From DAOTUL01 sp034437435 (GTDB lineage: Bacteria > Chloroflexota > Anaerolineae > Aggregatilineales > Phototrophicaceae), in assembly GCA_964417785.1 (NCBI GenBank), contig CAYQJO010000184.1:1-8722 (forward strand): a stretch of DNA of 8,722 nt, in the 5' to 3' direction. This document shows, piece by piece, positions 1-7,451 of the stretch (position 1 is the first letter of the stretch; each line of letters opens with the position of its first letter). The notes below the pieces were generated by a model. It ran no database searches, was not told where the DNA came from, and was given only the letters and a program-made list of their open reading frames with translations. The translations under genes and the position numbers were made by a program.

Positions 1-497
1 TTGACCGCACCTACCAGCATTTCTGCTCCCACCGTCAGACGCCCTCAGCCGGTGGGCCAACCGGTCCGGCGGTAGTGCGTAGTGGCAACGTGATCTATTT
101 CTCGCATCCGATTTTCCGCCAGTACAATCAGAATGCGCCGCGCTGGTGTAAGACATTGTTCCTCAACGCGCTTAATCTTCTGCTGCCGGAGCCGCTGGTG
201 CGCCACGACGGCCCCTCGACGGTGCTGGCGGCTTTGAACGAGCAGACTGCCGAGAACCGCCGGGTGCTGCATCTGCTGCACTATATCCCGGAGCGGCGCG
301 GCCAGGACTTCGACATTATCGAGGATGTCATTCCGCTATATGATCTGGCGGTCTCGGTTCGTGTGCCGGGGACGGTCAGTGCGGTGACGGTTGTGCCGGA
401 TGGTGACGCGCTCGACTTTGAGCAGACGGATGGCCGGGTCGATTTTGTACTGCCTCGACTGCACGGCCACGAGATGGTTGAGTTGAATTTCGGGTAA
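1..497 (+). CDS. C-terminal part of a glycoside-hydrolase-like protein with beta-galactosidase trimerisation-type domain (5' end outside window)
   Basis: The reading frame is open from base 3, with no start or signal peptide in view, and ends at TAA 495-497, giving 164 visible residues. The GTG at 75 is an internal valine, because clearly conserved sequence (DRTYQHFCSHRQTP) lies upstream of it in frame. The segments GNVIYFSHPIF, LNALNLLLPEPLV, VLHLLHYIPERR and IIEDVIPLYDLAVSVRVPG resemble the C-terminal region of large proteins that join a hypothetical glycoside hydrolase domain (GHL6-like) to a beta-galactosidase trimerisation domain. In such proteins this tail is a non-catalytic Rossmann-like plus beta-sandwich module. 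The catalytic part would lie left of the window, so the substrate cannot be judged. It converges on the minus-strand sugar operon, so it is a separate transcript, but probably belongs to the same carbohydrate locus. The family call is from memory of the motif pattern and is moderately sure. Confidence 0.7.
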   Translation, partial: DRTYQHFCSHRQTPSAGGPTGPAVVRSGNVIYFSHPIFRQYNQNAPRWCKTLFLNALNLLLPEPLVRHDGPSTVLAALNEQTAENRRVLHLLHYIPERRGQDFDIIEDVIPLYDLAVSVRVPGTVSAVTVVPDGDALDFEQTDGRVDFVLPRLHGHEMVELNFG

Positions 498-516
498 CGA
501 GACGATTTGCAGGGGC

Positions 517-542
517 GTGGGCAACGCTGTGCGGTCGCCCAC
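517..542. terminator. Possible bidirectional hairpin terminator in the convergent gap
   Basis: The 57-base gap between the two convergent stop codons holds an inverted repeat, GTGGGC (517-522) and GCCCAC (537-542). Inside it is a second 3-bp stem, CGC (525-527) with GCG (531-533), closing a TGT loop. Neither side has a clean U-run: the plus strand continues ACATTTAG and the minus strand GCCCCTGC. It is therefore a weak candidate. Its position between two gene ends is the main support. Confidence 0.3.
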
Positions 543-554
543 ACATTTAGGCTA

Positions 555-2222
555 TCAGCCGACCTTCACTTCGCCTGCCAGATGGACCTTGAGGCCCATT
601 GCTTCAAACATGGCGGCTTTGGCTGCCAGGGCCTTATCGGCGTCTTCGGCGGTGGGCGCATAGGCTACGTTGAGGTGATTGGCTTTGTGGCGGGCCATCA
701 TCTCATCGCGGCTGACGCCATGCGTAACGGCGTGCATGATCGGCCACTGCGGCGTGGTCGCCTGCCAGCGGCGCTCGGTTTCCTCCTGCGGCAGTGTGAC
801 CACATGAGCGCGGCCCAGATCGACGTGGAGTTCGCCATCCATGATATAGACACGGCTCCAGACAATCTCACCCGGTTTGCTGATGCCCTTGAGGGTGCCG
901 CCGCCCAGGCGGAAGTACATCGGCGGCTGGCGCTCACTGGATGCACCGGCATAACCGTCGATGAAGTGTGAGGCCGGTGCCGCGCCGGAGATCAGAAACA
1001 CCCATATATAGTCGTCCACCGTGCCGCCCTGACCGTCGGAGCCGGTGTAGTGTTCACCCCAGCGCAAATCGTGAAGTGTGGTGGCCGGGTCAAAGCCCAT
1101 CGCGTTCCACACCCGATTGGTCACCAGCGCATCAACGCCGGCGCATTCATCGACCTCGTTGAAATGGGGCAGTGCCTGACCGGCGTAGAGTTCTTCGCCG
1201 CTTTCGGCGTGATAGACCGGTGGGCGCTCGACATTGTTAAGCAGACCTTCCACCAGGTCGGAGGCCGGGGCCATGTCCTTGAGGCCCTGCTGGTACTGGA
1301 TGCCGATGGTGTCGCAGCCGAAGTCGTCGGCGATGCGCACGGCGGCGATATACATCTTGCATTGTTCCAGGATTTGCGCGTCAGTCAGGTCGGTTTCCGG
1401 ATTGGGGCCGGTGACAAAGGTCACGCCTTTGGCGTCCAGCCAATCGCGCACGGCTTGCGCTTCTTCGTCGGACACCAACCGCATACCGGCCACCAGTGCC
1501 GACTGGCTCAGACGTTCCTTGTAAATGCCACTCGGATTGAGCAGTTCATCGTCAATGAGCGCGTTATACATGCCCATGCAGCCTTCATCGAACACGCCCA
1601 TGATGGCCTTTTCCTGCTTGAGTTGGGCCGCCAGCGCTTTGCCCAGTGCAGCTTCACCGGCGGGCAGCTTGCCCGTGTCCAGGTCGCGGACATGGCTGGT
1701 ATCGTGAGTGATCTTGCCGGTCTTGATCCACTCACGTATCTTTTCCAGGAAGAAGGCGTCGGTGAAATCCAGGCTCCAGATGCTGCTGTATTCCACGCCC
1801 ATCTTGGTCAACGAACCGTTTAAGTTGAGCATCCCCACCAGACCCGGCCACTCGCCGCTCCAGTTGGCGATGGTGAGAATGGGTCCCTGGTGATCGCGCA
1901 GACCGTGCAGAATATGATGGCTGTACTGCCAGACGGCTTCGGCGACGATCAGTTTCGCGTCACGCGGGATGTTCTTGAACACGTCCATGCCCATGCGCTG
2001 GTTCCAGATGAATCCGTGCTTGAGGTCTTCGTCGTATTCATGACCGCGTTTGACCGTGATGCCCTCTTTGGCGAAGGCTTCCACGATGGCGTCTTCCATC
2101 TTCTTCTGTGCCGCCCAGCAGTTCTGATTGGCGGAGAGCCGCAGGTCGCCGTTAGCGATGAGGATAGCCTCGTTTTCGCCGATGGACGCCGGTTGGCTGA
2201 CTTCGGGGACTTGATAAGCCAT
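555..2222 (-). CDS. FucI-like sugar isomerase family protein, 555 residues
   Basis: This is a cytoplasmic protein with no signal peptide or membrane segment. It resembles large proteins annotated as fucose isomerase, a distant branch of the L-fucose/L-arabinose isomerase fold. The N-terminal half has the conserved stretch VAEAVWQYSHHILHGL (about 93-108) followed by ANWSGEWPGLVGMLNLNGSL (119-138). The C-terminal half carries E359 and D385, plausible equivalents of the acidic Mn2+ ligands of FucI/AraA, and several histidines (H419, H497, H501) that could complete the site. These assignments come from reading the motifs, not from an alignment. The ATG is supported by AAAGG at 2232-2236, nine bases upstream. 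It is the last gene of the block, 19 bases after the other isomerase. The likely reaction is aldose-ketose isomerisation, substrate unknown. The two isomerases share little obvious sequence, so this is not a recent duplication. Confidence 0.75.
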   Translation of the reverse strand: MAYQVPEVSQPASIGENEAILIANGDLRLSANQNCWAAQKKMEDAIVEAFAKEGITVKRGHEYDEDLKHGFIWNQRMGMDVFKNIPRDAKLIVAEAVWQYSHHILHGLRDHQGPILTIANWSGEWPGLVGMLNLNGSLTKMGVEYSSIWSLDFTDAFFLEKIREWIKTGKITHDTSHVRDLDTGKLPAGEAALGKALAAQLKQEKAIMGVFDEGCMGMYNALIDDELLNPSGIYKERLSQSALVAGMRLVSDEEAQAVRDWLDAKGVTFVTGPNPETDLTDAQILEQCKMYIAAVRIADDFGCDTIGIQYQQGLKDMAPASDLVEGLLNNVERPPVYHAESGEELYAGQALPHFNEVDECAGVDALVTNRVWNAMGFDPATTLHDLRWGEHYTGSDGQGGTVDDYIWVFLISGAAPASHFIDGYAGASSERQPPMYFRLGGGTLKGISKPGEIVWSRVYIMDGELHVDLGRAHVVTLPQEETERRWQATTPQWPIMHAVTHGVSRDEMMARHKANHLNVAYAPTAEDADKALAAKAAMFEAMGLKVHLAGEVKVG

Positions 2223-2241
2223 AAGTTTGTGCCTTTCTATC

Positions 2242-3699
2242 CTATTTATGGTGGTACGTCGGCCAGCCGAGGTACTTGTTGAAGGCTTCGTCGATGATGG
2301 CCGCTACATGCGATTGGTTCACCGAGACGTGATGCTCGTAGCCGTTTTCGCAGATATGAGCGAGTAAGGTCTGGAAGTCGTATACCTGGACCACACCGTA
2401 CCCACCGAAGGTGTCAACCGGATCATCGGTGAACTCGCCCTGACCGGTGTAGGCTTTGATGGTCCCGGCGAAGTCGTCGGTGCTGATGCGCAGGTAAGAG
2501 AAGGGCTTCTTGCTGATGCGCCCGTAGATGGTGCCGAAGGTGTTGTCTTTACCGACGCTGCCGGCGATGATCTCCTGGTAATCCATCACCGGAATCTCAT
2601 CCACAAACACATCTTTGGGCAGGTTGGAGCAGTGGAAGACCACGCCCTTGTCCGGGTCATCGCCGTAGTTGTTGTTCCAGTCCACCAGCGCGGATGGTTT
2701 GCCCGATGCCAGTTGCAGCGCCAGCATCGCCAGCGCACCCACGATGTCGGTCTCGCAAGCAGACGGGTTGAGCTTGTTGCTGCTCATGCTCATCAGCGTG
2801 CAGGGGACTACGCCGAAATACTCTTCCATGCTGGTCCAGCACTGGATGGCAGTCGCGTCAAGCTGGTTGTCGTCCATCCAGCCGTCCAGCACGACGCCAA
2901 ATTTCGCCATCTTCATCAGCGACTCCGCCGGGACGTTGGCCGTCTGTGCGTAGCCCTTGATGTCTTCCAGCTTGGCCTGTACCGCTGAGTCGTTGTCGTC
3001 CAGCCGCTCAATGCGCCCGAAGACTTCGCTCAGGTCGAGTGTTTCCACACTGATCCCGGCCTGATCCAGCAGTTTCTCGCTGAACCGCACGGTTTTGAAG
3101 GCTTCCGGACGCGCACCCATCATGCCCAGGCGAGCGGTCTTCATGCCGCGCACCACCCGGCAGACTCCGGCGAATCGCTGCAAGTCAGCCATGAATGCGT
3201 CGCTGGTCGGTTCCATCGTGTGCTGGCTGGTGAGCGTATATTTGATGCCGTACTGGTGCAGGTTGTTGCAAGAACTCATCTTGCCGCAGAAGCTGTCACG
3301 GCGGTCACTGATGGTCATTTTGGTGGCGTCGTCGGGGAAGGCGTGGACCAGGACCGGCACGTTCAGGTCAGCGAAGCGCAGCGTGTTGGCGACGGCCCGC
3401 TCATCACCGAAGTTGGGCAGCGTGACTAGCACGCCGTCGATTTCTTCACGGTTCTGTTTGAATAATTCCGCCGCCATGCGTGCTTCTTGCAGGCTTTCAA
3501 TCGCGCCGACGTTGGTTGAGTCTTCATCGGTGATGATGGCGTTGATGCCGGCCTTTTCCAGCACTTCAAGAATGGTCTTGCGTCCACTCAGGGCCAGGTG
3601 GTCAGGGAAGAAACCGCGATTGCCAACGATGACAGCCAGTGTGACCGGCTTCGCATTCAGTTCGGATGCTGCGCGGGGTAGGGGTTGAGCCAATCCCAT
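2242..3699 (-). CDS. L-fucose/L-arabinose isomerase family protein (COG2407-like), 485 residues
   Basis: This is a soluble aldose-ketose isomerase-type protein. The N-terminal half (about 20-120) looks like a Rossmann-like domain. A conserved block, FCGKMSSCNNLHQYGIKYTL, follows at 137-156. The signature region ACETDIVGALAML (314-326) supplies E316, VDWNN (339-343) supplies D340, and VVFHCSNLP (353-361) supplies H356. This E-D-H pattern matches the metal-binding arrangement of FucI-fold isomerases. A further histidine cluster (H456, H457, H464) near the C-terminus may be catalytic. The start is well supported: AAGGAG at 3708-3713 lies eight bases before the ATG, which overlaps the preceding stop codon by one base (TAATG). 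With AraB and AraD in the same operon, it is the best candidate for the missing L-arabinose isomerase step. L-fucose, D-arabinose or another aldose remain possible. Family sure, substrate not. Confidence 0.82.
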   Translation of the reverse strand: MGLAQPLPRAASELNAKPVTLAVIVGNRGFFPDHLALSGRKTILEVLEKAGINAIITDEDSTNVGAIESLQEARMAAELFKQNREEIDGVLVTLPNFGDERAVANTLRFADLNVPVLVHAFPDDATKMTISDRRDSFCGKMSSCNNLHQYGIKYTLTSQHTMEPTSDAFMADLQRFAGVCRVVRGMKTARLGMMGARPEAFKTVRFSEKLLDQAGISVETLDLSEVFGRIERLDDNDSAVQAKLEDIKGYAQTANVPAESLMKMAKFGVVLDGWMDDNQLDATAIQCWTSMEEYFGVVPCTLMSMSSNKLNPSACETDIVGALAMLALQLASGKPSALVDWNNNYGDDPDKGVVFHCSNLPKDVFVDEIPVMDYQEIIAGSVGKDNTFGTIYGRISKKPFSYLRISTDDFAGTIKAYTGQGEFTDDPVDTFGGYGVVQVYDFQTLLAHICENGYEHHVSVNQSHVAAIIDEAFNKYLGWPTYHHK

Positions 3700-4652
3700 T
3701 ATAAAATCTCCTTATAGTTTTTCCATATATCGAGTATCAGTTGGTAGCGCGACAGCGGCATTCCGGTGTAAATGCAGTTGCTGGTGGAGAAGATATAACC
3801 GCCGCCGGGTGCGCCGTGCTGCAATGCGTATTGTGCCGATTCGATCACTTCGGATTCGGTGCCGGTGTCCATCAGGCCGCAGTTGACGTTGCCGATCAGG
3901 CAGACACGGTTGCCGTAATCACGTTTGATCTCCGCCATGTCGATTCCGGCCTGTGGATCGAGTGAATGGAGGGCGTGGGGGTTGGCTGCGAGCAGTTGGT
4001 CGATGATGGGCATGATGTTGCCGTCGGTGTGTTTGATGACGTAGAAGCCTAGATCACGGTAGCCCTGAATAAGCTGTACCAGATAGGGTGTGATGAACTC
4101 GGAGAACATATTCGGGCTGAGAAACGGCCCGGTGTTGAAGCAGTAATCGGCGCACAGGGCGAAGCCATCCAGACCGCTGTGTTTCGCGTATTGTTCGGCA
4201 CGGTCCAGTGCCACGTTCACCCGTGCCTGGGCTTCTTGTTTGACCTTTTCCGGTTCATCTGCGATCCGGTAGCTGAAACCGACCATTTCGTCGCCATCGG
4301 GAATACTGAACGTGGCGTCGCCGTGCCGCATGATGTAGTGGCGGTCGCCAGTTCGCTCGCGGATGATGTCGATCAGGCGGATGGTCTCATCGACCGTATC
4401 CGGATTGGGGTGCAGAAAGATGGCGCTGTGGTCGAACTTCTCCGCCGTCAGGATGAACAGGTCGGCCATATCCTCGCGGTGAAGCTGGCGTTCTTTCTCC
4501 TCCATCTGGAACCACTGGTGATAGCTGCGGTGCGACGGATGGACGCGGCCAAACACTTCCATGGTCAGGAAGAAGACCAGTTCAAAATGGGGGACGCGCC
4601 CGCTGAGAGGTTTGCGCTCCAAAGCGTGGATAAAGCGTTCTCGCGGCTGCAT
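3699..4652 (-). CDS. UroD/MtaA-superfamily protein (uroporphyrinogen decarboxylase-like), 317 residues
   Basis: The protein has the C-terminal pattern of the UroD superfamily: VIKHTDGNIMPIIDQL (205-220), SLDPQAGIDMAEIKRDYG (230-247), IGNVNCG (253-259) and GAPGGGYIFSTSNCIYTGMPL (280-300). H208, D210 and C293 fall where MtaA-type methyltransferases have their zinc ligands (H, C, C), with Asp replacing the first Cys. The HemE N-terminal arginine motif (RQAGRY-like) is absent, so a haem-biosynthesis role is unlikely. At 317 residues it is slightly shorter than the usual 340-360. It starts two bases after the araD stop and lacks a strong Shine-Dalgarno, suggesting translational coupling. Its stop overlaps the ATG of the next isomerase. 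Relatives are mostly uncharacterised. Possible roles include methyl transfer or decarboxylation of a sugar-derived substrate. No corrinoid protein gene is visible. Superfamily sure, function unknown. Confidence 0.85.
   Translation of the reverse strand: MQPRERFIHALERKPLSGRVPHFELVFFLTMEVFGRVHPSHRSYHQWFQMEEKERQLHREDMADLFILTAEKFDHSAIFLHPNPDTVDETIRLIDIIRERTGDRHYIMRHGDATFSIPDGDEMVGFSYRIADEPEKVKQEAQARVNVALDRAEQYAKHSGLDGFALCADYCFNTGPFLSPNMFSEFITPYLVQLIQGYRDLGFYVIKHTDGNIMPIIDQLLAANPHALHSLDPQAGIDMAEIKRDYGNRVCLIGNVNCGLMDTGTESEVIESAQYALQHGAPGGGYIFSTSNCIYTGMPLSRYQLILDIWKNYKEIL
3708..3713 (-). promoter_or_regulatory. Strong Shine-Dalgarno of the 485-residue isomerase
   Basis: AAGGAG on the minus strand lies eight bases before the ATG at 3699, inside the last codons of the upstream UroD-like gene. 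It fixes the start at the TAATG overlap and suggests efficient initiation despite the coupled layout. It is the clearest ribosome binding site in the block. Confidence 0.7.
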
Positions 4653-4654
4653 GG

Positions 4655-5305
4655 TTACTGCCCGTAGACGTTCTGGTAACGCCAGTGCAGCCTGGCGATG
4701 TCGTCCTCATCAATTGGAATCGGTGTACCAATCTGCATGGCCGTCCACACAATTGCGGCGTTGTCTTCGGTCATGACCGCCGCCTTGACGGCTTTTTCGG
4801 CGCTGGGTCCGGTGGCGAACACCCCGTGATTGCGCAGAATGCATGAGGGGCTGCTGCTGCCCTCCAATGCCTTGACTACTTCCTGGCCGATTTCTTCGCC
4901 ACCGATGAGCACAAAACCGCCCAACGGAATCGGCCCACCAAACTCATCGCTCATCGCCGTCGTGACGCAGGGAATCGCCTTGCCGACAACGGCAAAAGCG
5001 GTGGCATAACGCGAATGGGTGTGGACGACGCCGTTCACTTCGGGCATGTGGCGGTAGATATAGCAGTGTGATGCTGTATCCGATGAGGCTTTCAGATCGC
5101 CTTCGACGACGTTGCCGTTCAGGTCCACGACCACCATGTTCTCCGGTGTCAGTTCTTCAAATTTTAGACCGCTCGGCTTGATGACGATAAGCCCGGTCTC
5201 CGGATCGCGCCCACTGATGTTGCCGCTGGTCCAGGCCACCAGATTGTTGCGCGGCAGTTCCATGTGGAGTTCGCAGACCCGCTGCCGCAGTTCGGGTAGT
5301 ATCAT
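4655..5305 (-). CDS. araD: L-ribulose-5-phosphate 4-epimerase-type class II aldolase (AraD family), 216 residues
   Basis: This is a cytoplasmic zinc enzyme of the class II aldolase/adducin fold. AraD converts L-ribulose-5-phosphate to D-xylulose-5-phosphate by retro-aldol cleavage and re-addition. Visible motifs are SGNIS (27-31), KPSG (43-46), SSDT (74-77), HTH (95-97), D120 and NHG (159-161, H160 the third zinc ligand), with Y214 in the C-terminal VYGQ. In E. coli AraD the key residues are D76, H95, H97, D120, H171 and Y229. D76, H95, H97 and D120 even keep the same numbers. The aspartate in SSD, where fuculose-phosphate aldolase has glutamate, and the C-terminal YGQ tyrosine favour epimerase over FucA. 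The ATG has GAAGGGGG (5312-5319) six bases upstream, overlapping the previous gene's stop. It sits 12 bases after the short UroD gene. Aldolase activity on a related phosphate remains a minor alternative. Confidence 0.85.
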   Translation of the reverse strand: MILPELRQRVCELHMELPRNNLVAWTSGNISGRDPETGLIVIKPSGLKFEELTPENMVVVDLNGNVVEGDLKASSDTASHCYIYRHMPEVNGVVHTHSRYATAFAVVGKAIPCVTTAMSDEFGGPIPLGGFVLIGGEEIGQEVVKALEGSSSPSCILRNHGVFATGPSAEKAVKAAVMTEDNAAIVWTAMQIGTPIPIDEDDIARLHWRYQNVYGQ

Positions 5306-5317
5306 CTAATGCCCCCT

Positions 5318-5797
5318 TCAATAGTTGCAGTGTTTGTGATATTCGTCCAGCATCGCCATGTAGTTGTCGTAATGCGAACCGACGGCAATCGAATGACTGC
5401 TGCCCAGGATGAACCCGCCGCCGGGTTTGGCACATGCCATCGCCCGGCGCACATCGGCGCGAATATCCTCCGGTGTGCCACCCATCAGGTTTTCGACGGC
5501 GACGCCGCCCCACAGGACGATTTTATCGCCATATTTCTGCTTGACCTCGCAGATGTCCATAGCGGCGGTTGGCTGGATCGACTGGTAAGCGTCGTAGCCG
5601 ATTTCGATGAACATGTCCAGCAGCTTCATGTGACGGCCTTCCCAGAAGGCGATCTGCGATCTGGCTTTGGCCCGCAGATAGGTCTCGTGGCCCAGAATCT
5701 TCTCTACCGTGTCGAAATCGACGGCGAACTCCCTGACCGGGTTCCCATCGGGGAGTTCGCCGTTGAGAACGGCATGGACCCGCTGATTGCTATTCAC
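5318..5797 (-). CDS. Internally deleted UroD-superfamily protein, 159 residues
   Basis: The first 55 residues (MNSNQRVHAVLNGELPD, REFAVDFDTVEKILGHETYL, ending FWEGR) match the N-terminus of UroD-superfamily proteins. From residue 56 the text jumps to the C-terminal part: MKLLDMFIEIGYDAYQSIQ (57-75), MDICEVKQKYG (80-90), LWGGVAVENL (95-104) and GGGFILGSSHSIA (126-138). About 180-200 residues of a normal 340-360 are missing, including the segment that carries the HxC/HxD zinc or active-site motif. The join lies near 5630-5640, is in frame and contains no stop. The GTG start overlaps the araB stop by eight bases (GTGAATAG), with GGGAG at 5808-5812 upstream. It could be a decayed but still translated gene, a natural miniature, or an assembly collapse. 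It is unlikely to have the parental catalytic activity. It differs from the other UroD protein in the cluster, so it is not a copy of it. Confidence 0.7.
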   Translation of the reverse strand: MNSNQRVHAVLNGELPDGNPVREFAVDFDTVEKILGHETYLRAKARSQIAFWEGRHMKLLDMFIEIGYDAYQSIQPTAAMDICEVKQKYGDKIVLWGGVAVENLMGGTPEDIRADVRRAMACAKPGGGFILGSSHSIAVGSHYDNYMAMLDEYHKHCNY

Positions 5798-7442
5798 CCC
5801 CGTGAATCTCCCGTCGCATGGCTTTGAGCCGTCTCATCACATCGTTGCCACCCCGACCGAAGTAGTCGTAAAGCGTTTTGTAGTCGTCGTAAAGCTTATC
5901 GTAGATGGCTTTGTTAGCGGGGATGGGTTCGACGACCTCATCTTTGAGCTTGCCCATCTTGTCAGCAGCGGCATGGATGTCGGCATAGGTGCCGGAAGCC
6001 ACAGCGGCGTGCATGGCTGCACCCAACGCCGGGGCCTGTGCCGATCCAGCCAGCTTGAAGCTGCGCCCGGTCACGTCGGCGTATATCTGACGCAGCAGGG
6101 CGTTTTTCTCCGGCAGACCACCAGCGGCCACCAGTTCACGGACTTCGATGCCGCGTGCTTCAAAGGCTTCGATGATCTCACGGGTGCCGTAGGCGGTGGA
6201 TTCGATCAATGCCCGGTAAATGTCGGGCGCACGAGTCGCCAGGGTCATACCGATCACCATGCCGGTCAGGTTAGTATCGACCAGTGTTGAGCGGTTGCCG
6301 TTCCACCAGTCCAGCGCGATCAAACCGTGTTCGCCGACCTTCTGTTTGGCCGCTTCCTGTTCCAGATACTGGTGCAGGTCCAGCCCGGCTTTTTGTGCAG
6401 CTTCGTGATATTCCGGTGGTACGGCATTATCGACAAACCACGCGAAAATATCTCCGACACCGCTCTGACCGGCCTCGTAGCCGTAGAGTTTGGGGATAAT
6501 GCCGCCTTTTACGACACCGCACATCCCGCCGACATCCTGAAGGCGCGAGTCCGACATAATGTGGCAGGTCGAGGTCCCCATAATCATGACCATGATACCG
6601 GGTTTGGTCGCCTTGACCGCCGGGGCTGTGACGTGTGCGTCCACGTTGGCGACGGCGACAGCGATACCGGGGGAGAGTCCGGTGGCTTCGGCCATCGCGT
6701 CCGTCAGGCCGCCAGCTTTATCGCCTAACTGGGCGAACTCGCGGCTGAGCTTTTCATCGACCACATCGGCGAAGTCGGGATGCAGCGCCGCGAAATACTC
6801 GCGTGAGGGATACGCCCCATCCTGGACCATCGCTTTGTAACCAGCGGTGCAGGTGTTGCGGGTTTCGACGCCGGTCAACTGCCAGATCACCCAGTCGGCG
6901 GCTTCGATGAAACGGTCGATCTCTTTGTAGATGGCCGGGTCTTCTTCCAATATTTGCAGCAGCTTGCTGAACAGCCACTCGGACGAATACTTGCCGCCGT
7001 AGCGCTGAAGCCAGTATTCACTGCGTTCGGTCGCCACCGCGTTGATCTTGTCGGCCTGCGGCTGGCTGGCGTGGTGCTTCCATAATTTCACCCAGGCGTG
7101 CGGGTTATCCGGGAACACCTCACGCAGCGCGGTGCCATCGGCTTTGACTGGCATGGGCGAACTGGCGGTGAAGTCGATGCCAATGCCGACCACGTCTGTC
7201 GGATTGATTCCGCTTTGCTTTAGCACCGCCGGGATGGTGGTCTTGATAACTTCCAGGTAATCCAGTGGGTCTTGCAGCGCCCAATCCGGCGGCAGCGGTC
7301 TGCTGCTTCCGGGCAGGCGGTCGTCAATGACGCCGTTGCCGTAAGTGTGAACGGCGGTCGCGATTTCACGGCCATCGCTGGTATCGACCAGCAACGCCCG
7401 GCCCGACTCGGTCCCAAAATCAATGCCAATCGTGTAACTCAA
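5790..7442 (-). CDS. araB: Ribulokinase (AraB), FGGY carbohydrate kinase family
   Basis: AraB phosphorylates L-ribulose to L-ribulose-5-phosphate with ATP in the cytoplasm, supplying the substrate of AraD. Numbering from the TTG start chosen here, the N-terminal phosphate-binding motif IGIDFGTESGRALLVD is at 5-20. GIGIDFTASSPMPV follows near 86-99, ANVDAHV near 265-271 with D268 as catalytic base, MGTSTCHIM near 288-296, YEAGQSGVGDIFAWFV near 322-337 and AGGLPEKNALLRQIYADV near 440-457. The 550-residue length is normal for AraB. An in-frame TTG at 7473-7475 would add 11 residues, but AAAGGA at 7452-7457 lies nine bases before the TTG at 7440-7442, and that TTG puts the protein start just ahead of the conserved motif. 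It follows the radical SAM gene by 29 bases and overlaps the short UroD gene by eight. The family assignment is firm. Activity on related ketoses is possible, as AraB kinases are not strictly specific. Confidence 0.93.
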   Translation of the reverse strand: MSYTIGIDFGTESGRALLVDTSDGREIATAVHTYGNGVIDDRLPGSSRPLPPDWALQDPLDYLEVIKTTIPAVLKQSGINPTDVVGIGIDFTASSPMPVKADGTALREVFPDNPHAWVKLWKHHASQPQADKINAVATERSEYWLQRYGGKYSSEWLFSKLLQILEEDPAIYKEIDRFIEAADWVIWQLTGVETRNTCTAGYKAMVQDGAYPSREYFAALHPDFADVVDEKLSREFAQLGDKAGGLTDAMAEATGLSPGIAVAVANVDAHVTAPAVKATKPGIMVMIMGTSTCHIMSDSRLQDVGGMCGVVKGGIIPKLYGYEAGQSGVGDIFAWFVDNAVPPEYHEAAQKAGLDLHQYLEQEAAKQKVGEHGLIALDWWNGNRSTLVDTNLTGMVIGMTLATRAPDIYRALIESTAYGTREIIEAFEARGIEVRELVAAGGLPEKNALLRQIYADVTGRSFKLAGSAQAPALGAAMHAAVASGTYADIHAAADKMGKLKDEVVEPIPANKAIYDKLYDDYKTLYDYFGRGGNDVMRRLKAMRREIHGGE

Positions 7443-7451
7443 AGTATCAAG

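Noticed and set aside
1050..1823. A 257-codon open frame on the plus strand opposite the 555-residue isomerase
   Set aside because: It is the antisense shadow of a clearly conserved gene, its translation shows no recognisable motif, and long antisense frames are common in GC-rich DNA.
3095..3688. A 197-codon open frame on the plus strand opposite the 485-residue isomerase
   Set aside because: The translation is low-complexity, rich in Ser, Arg, Ala and Met, with no family resemblance. The opposite strand has a firm gene with a strong Shine-Dalgarno.
3699..4652. Haem-biosynthesis uroporphyrinogen decarboxylase (HemE)
   Set aside because: The HemE N-terminal arginine-rich substrate motif is missing and no other tetrapyrrole gene is nearby. 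The motifs fit the wider UroD/MtaA superfamily.
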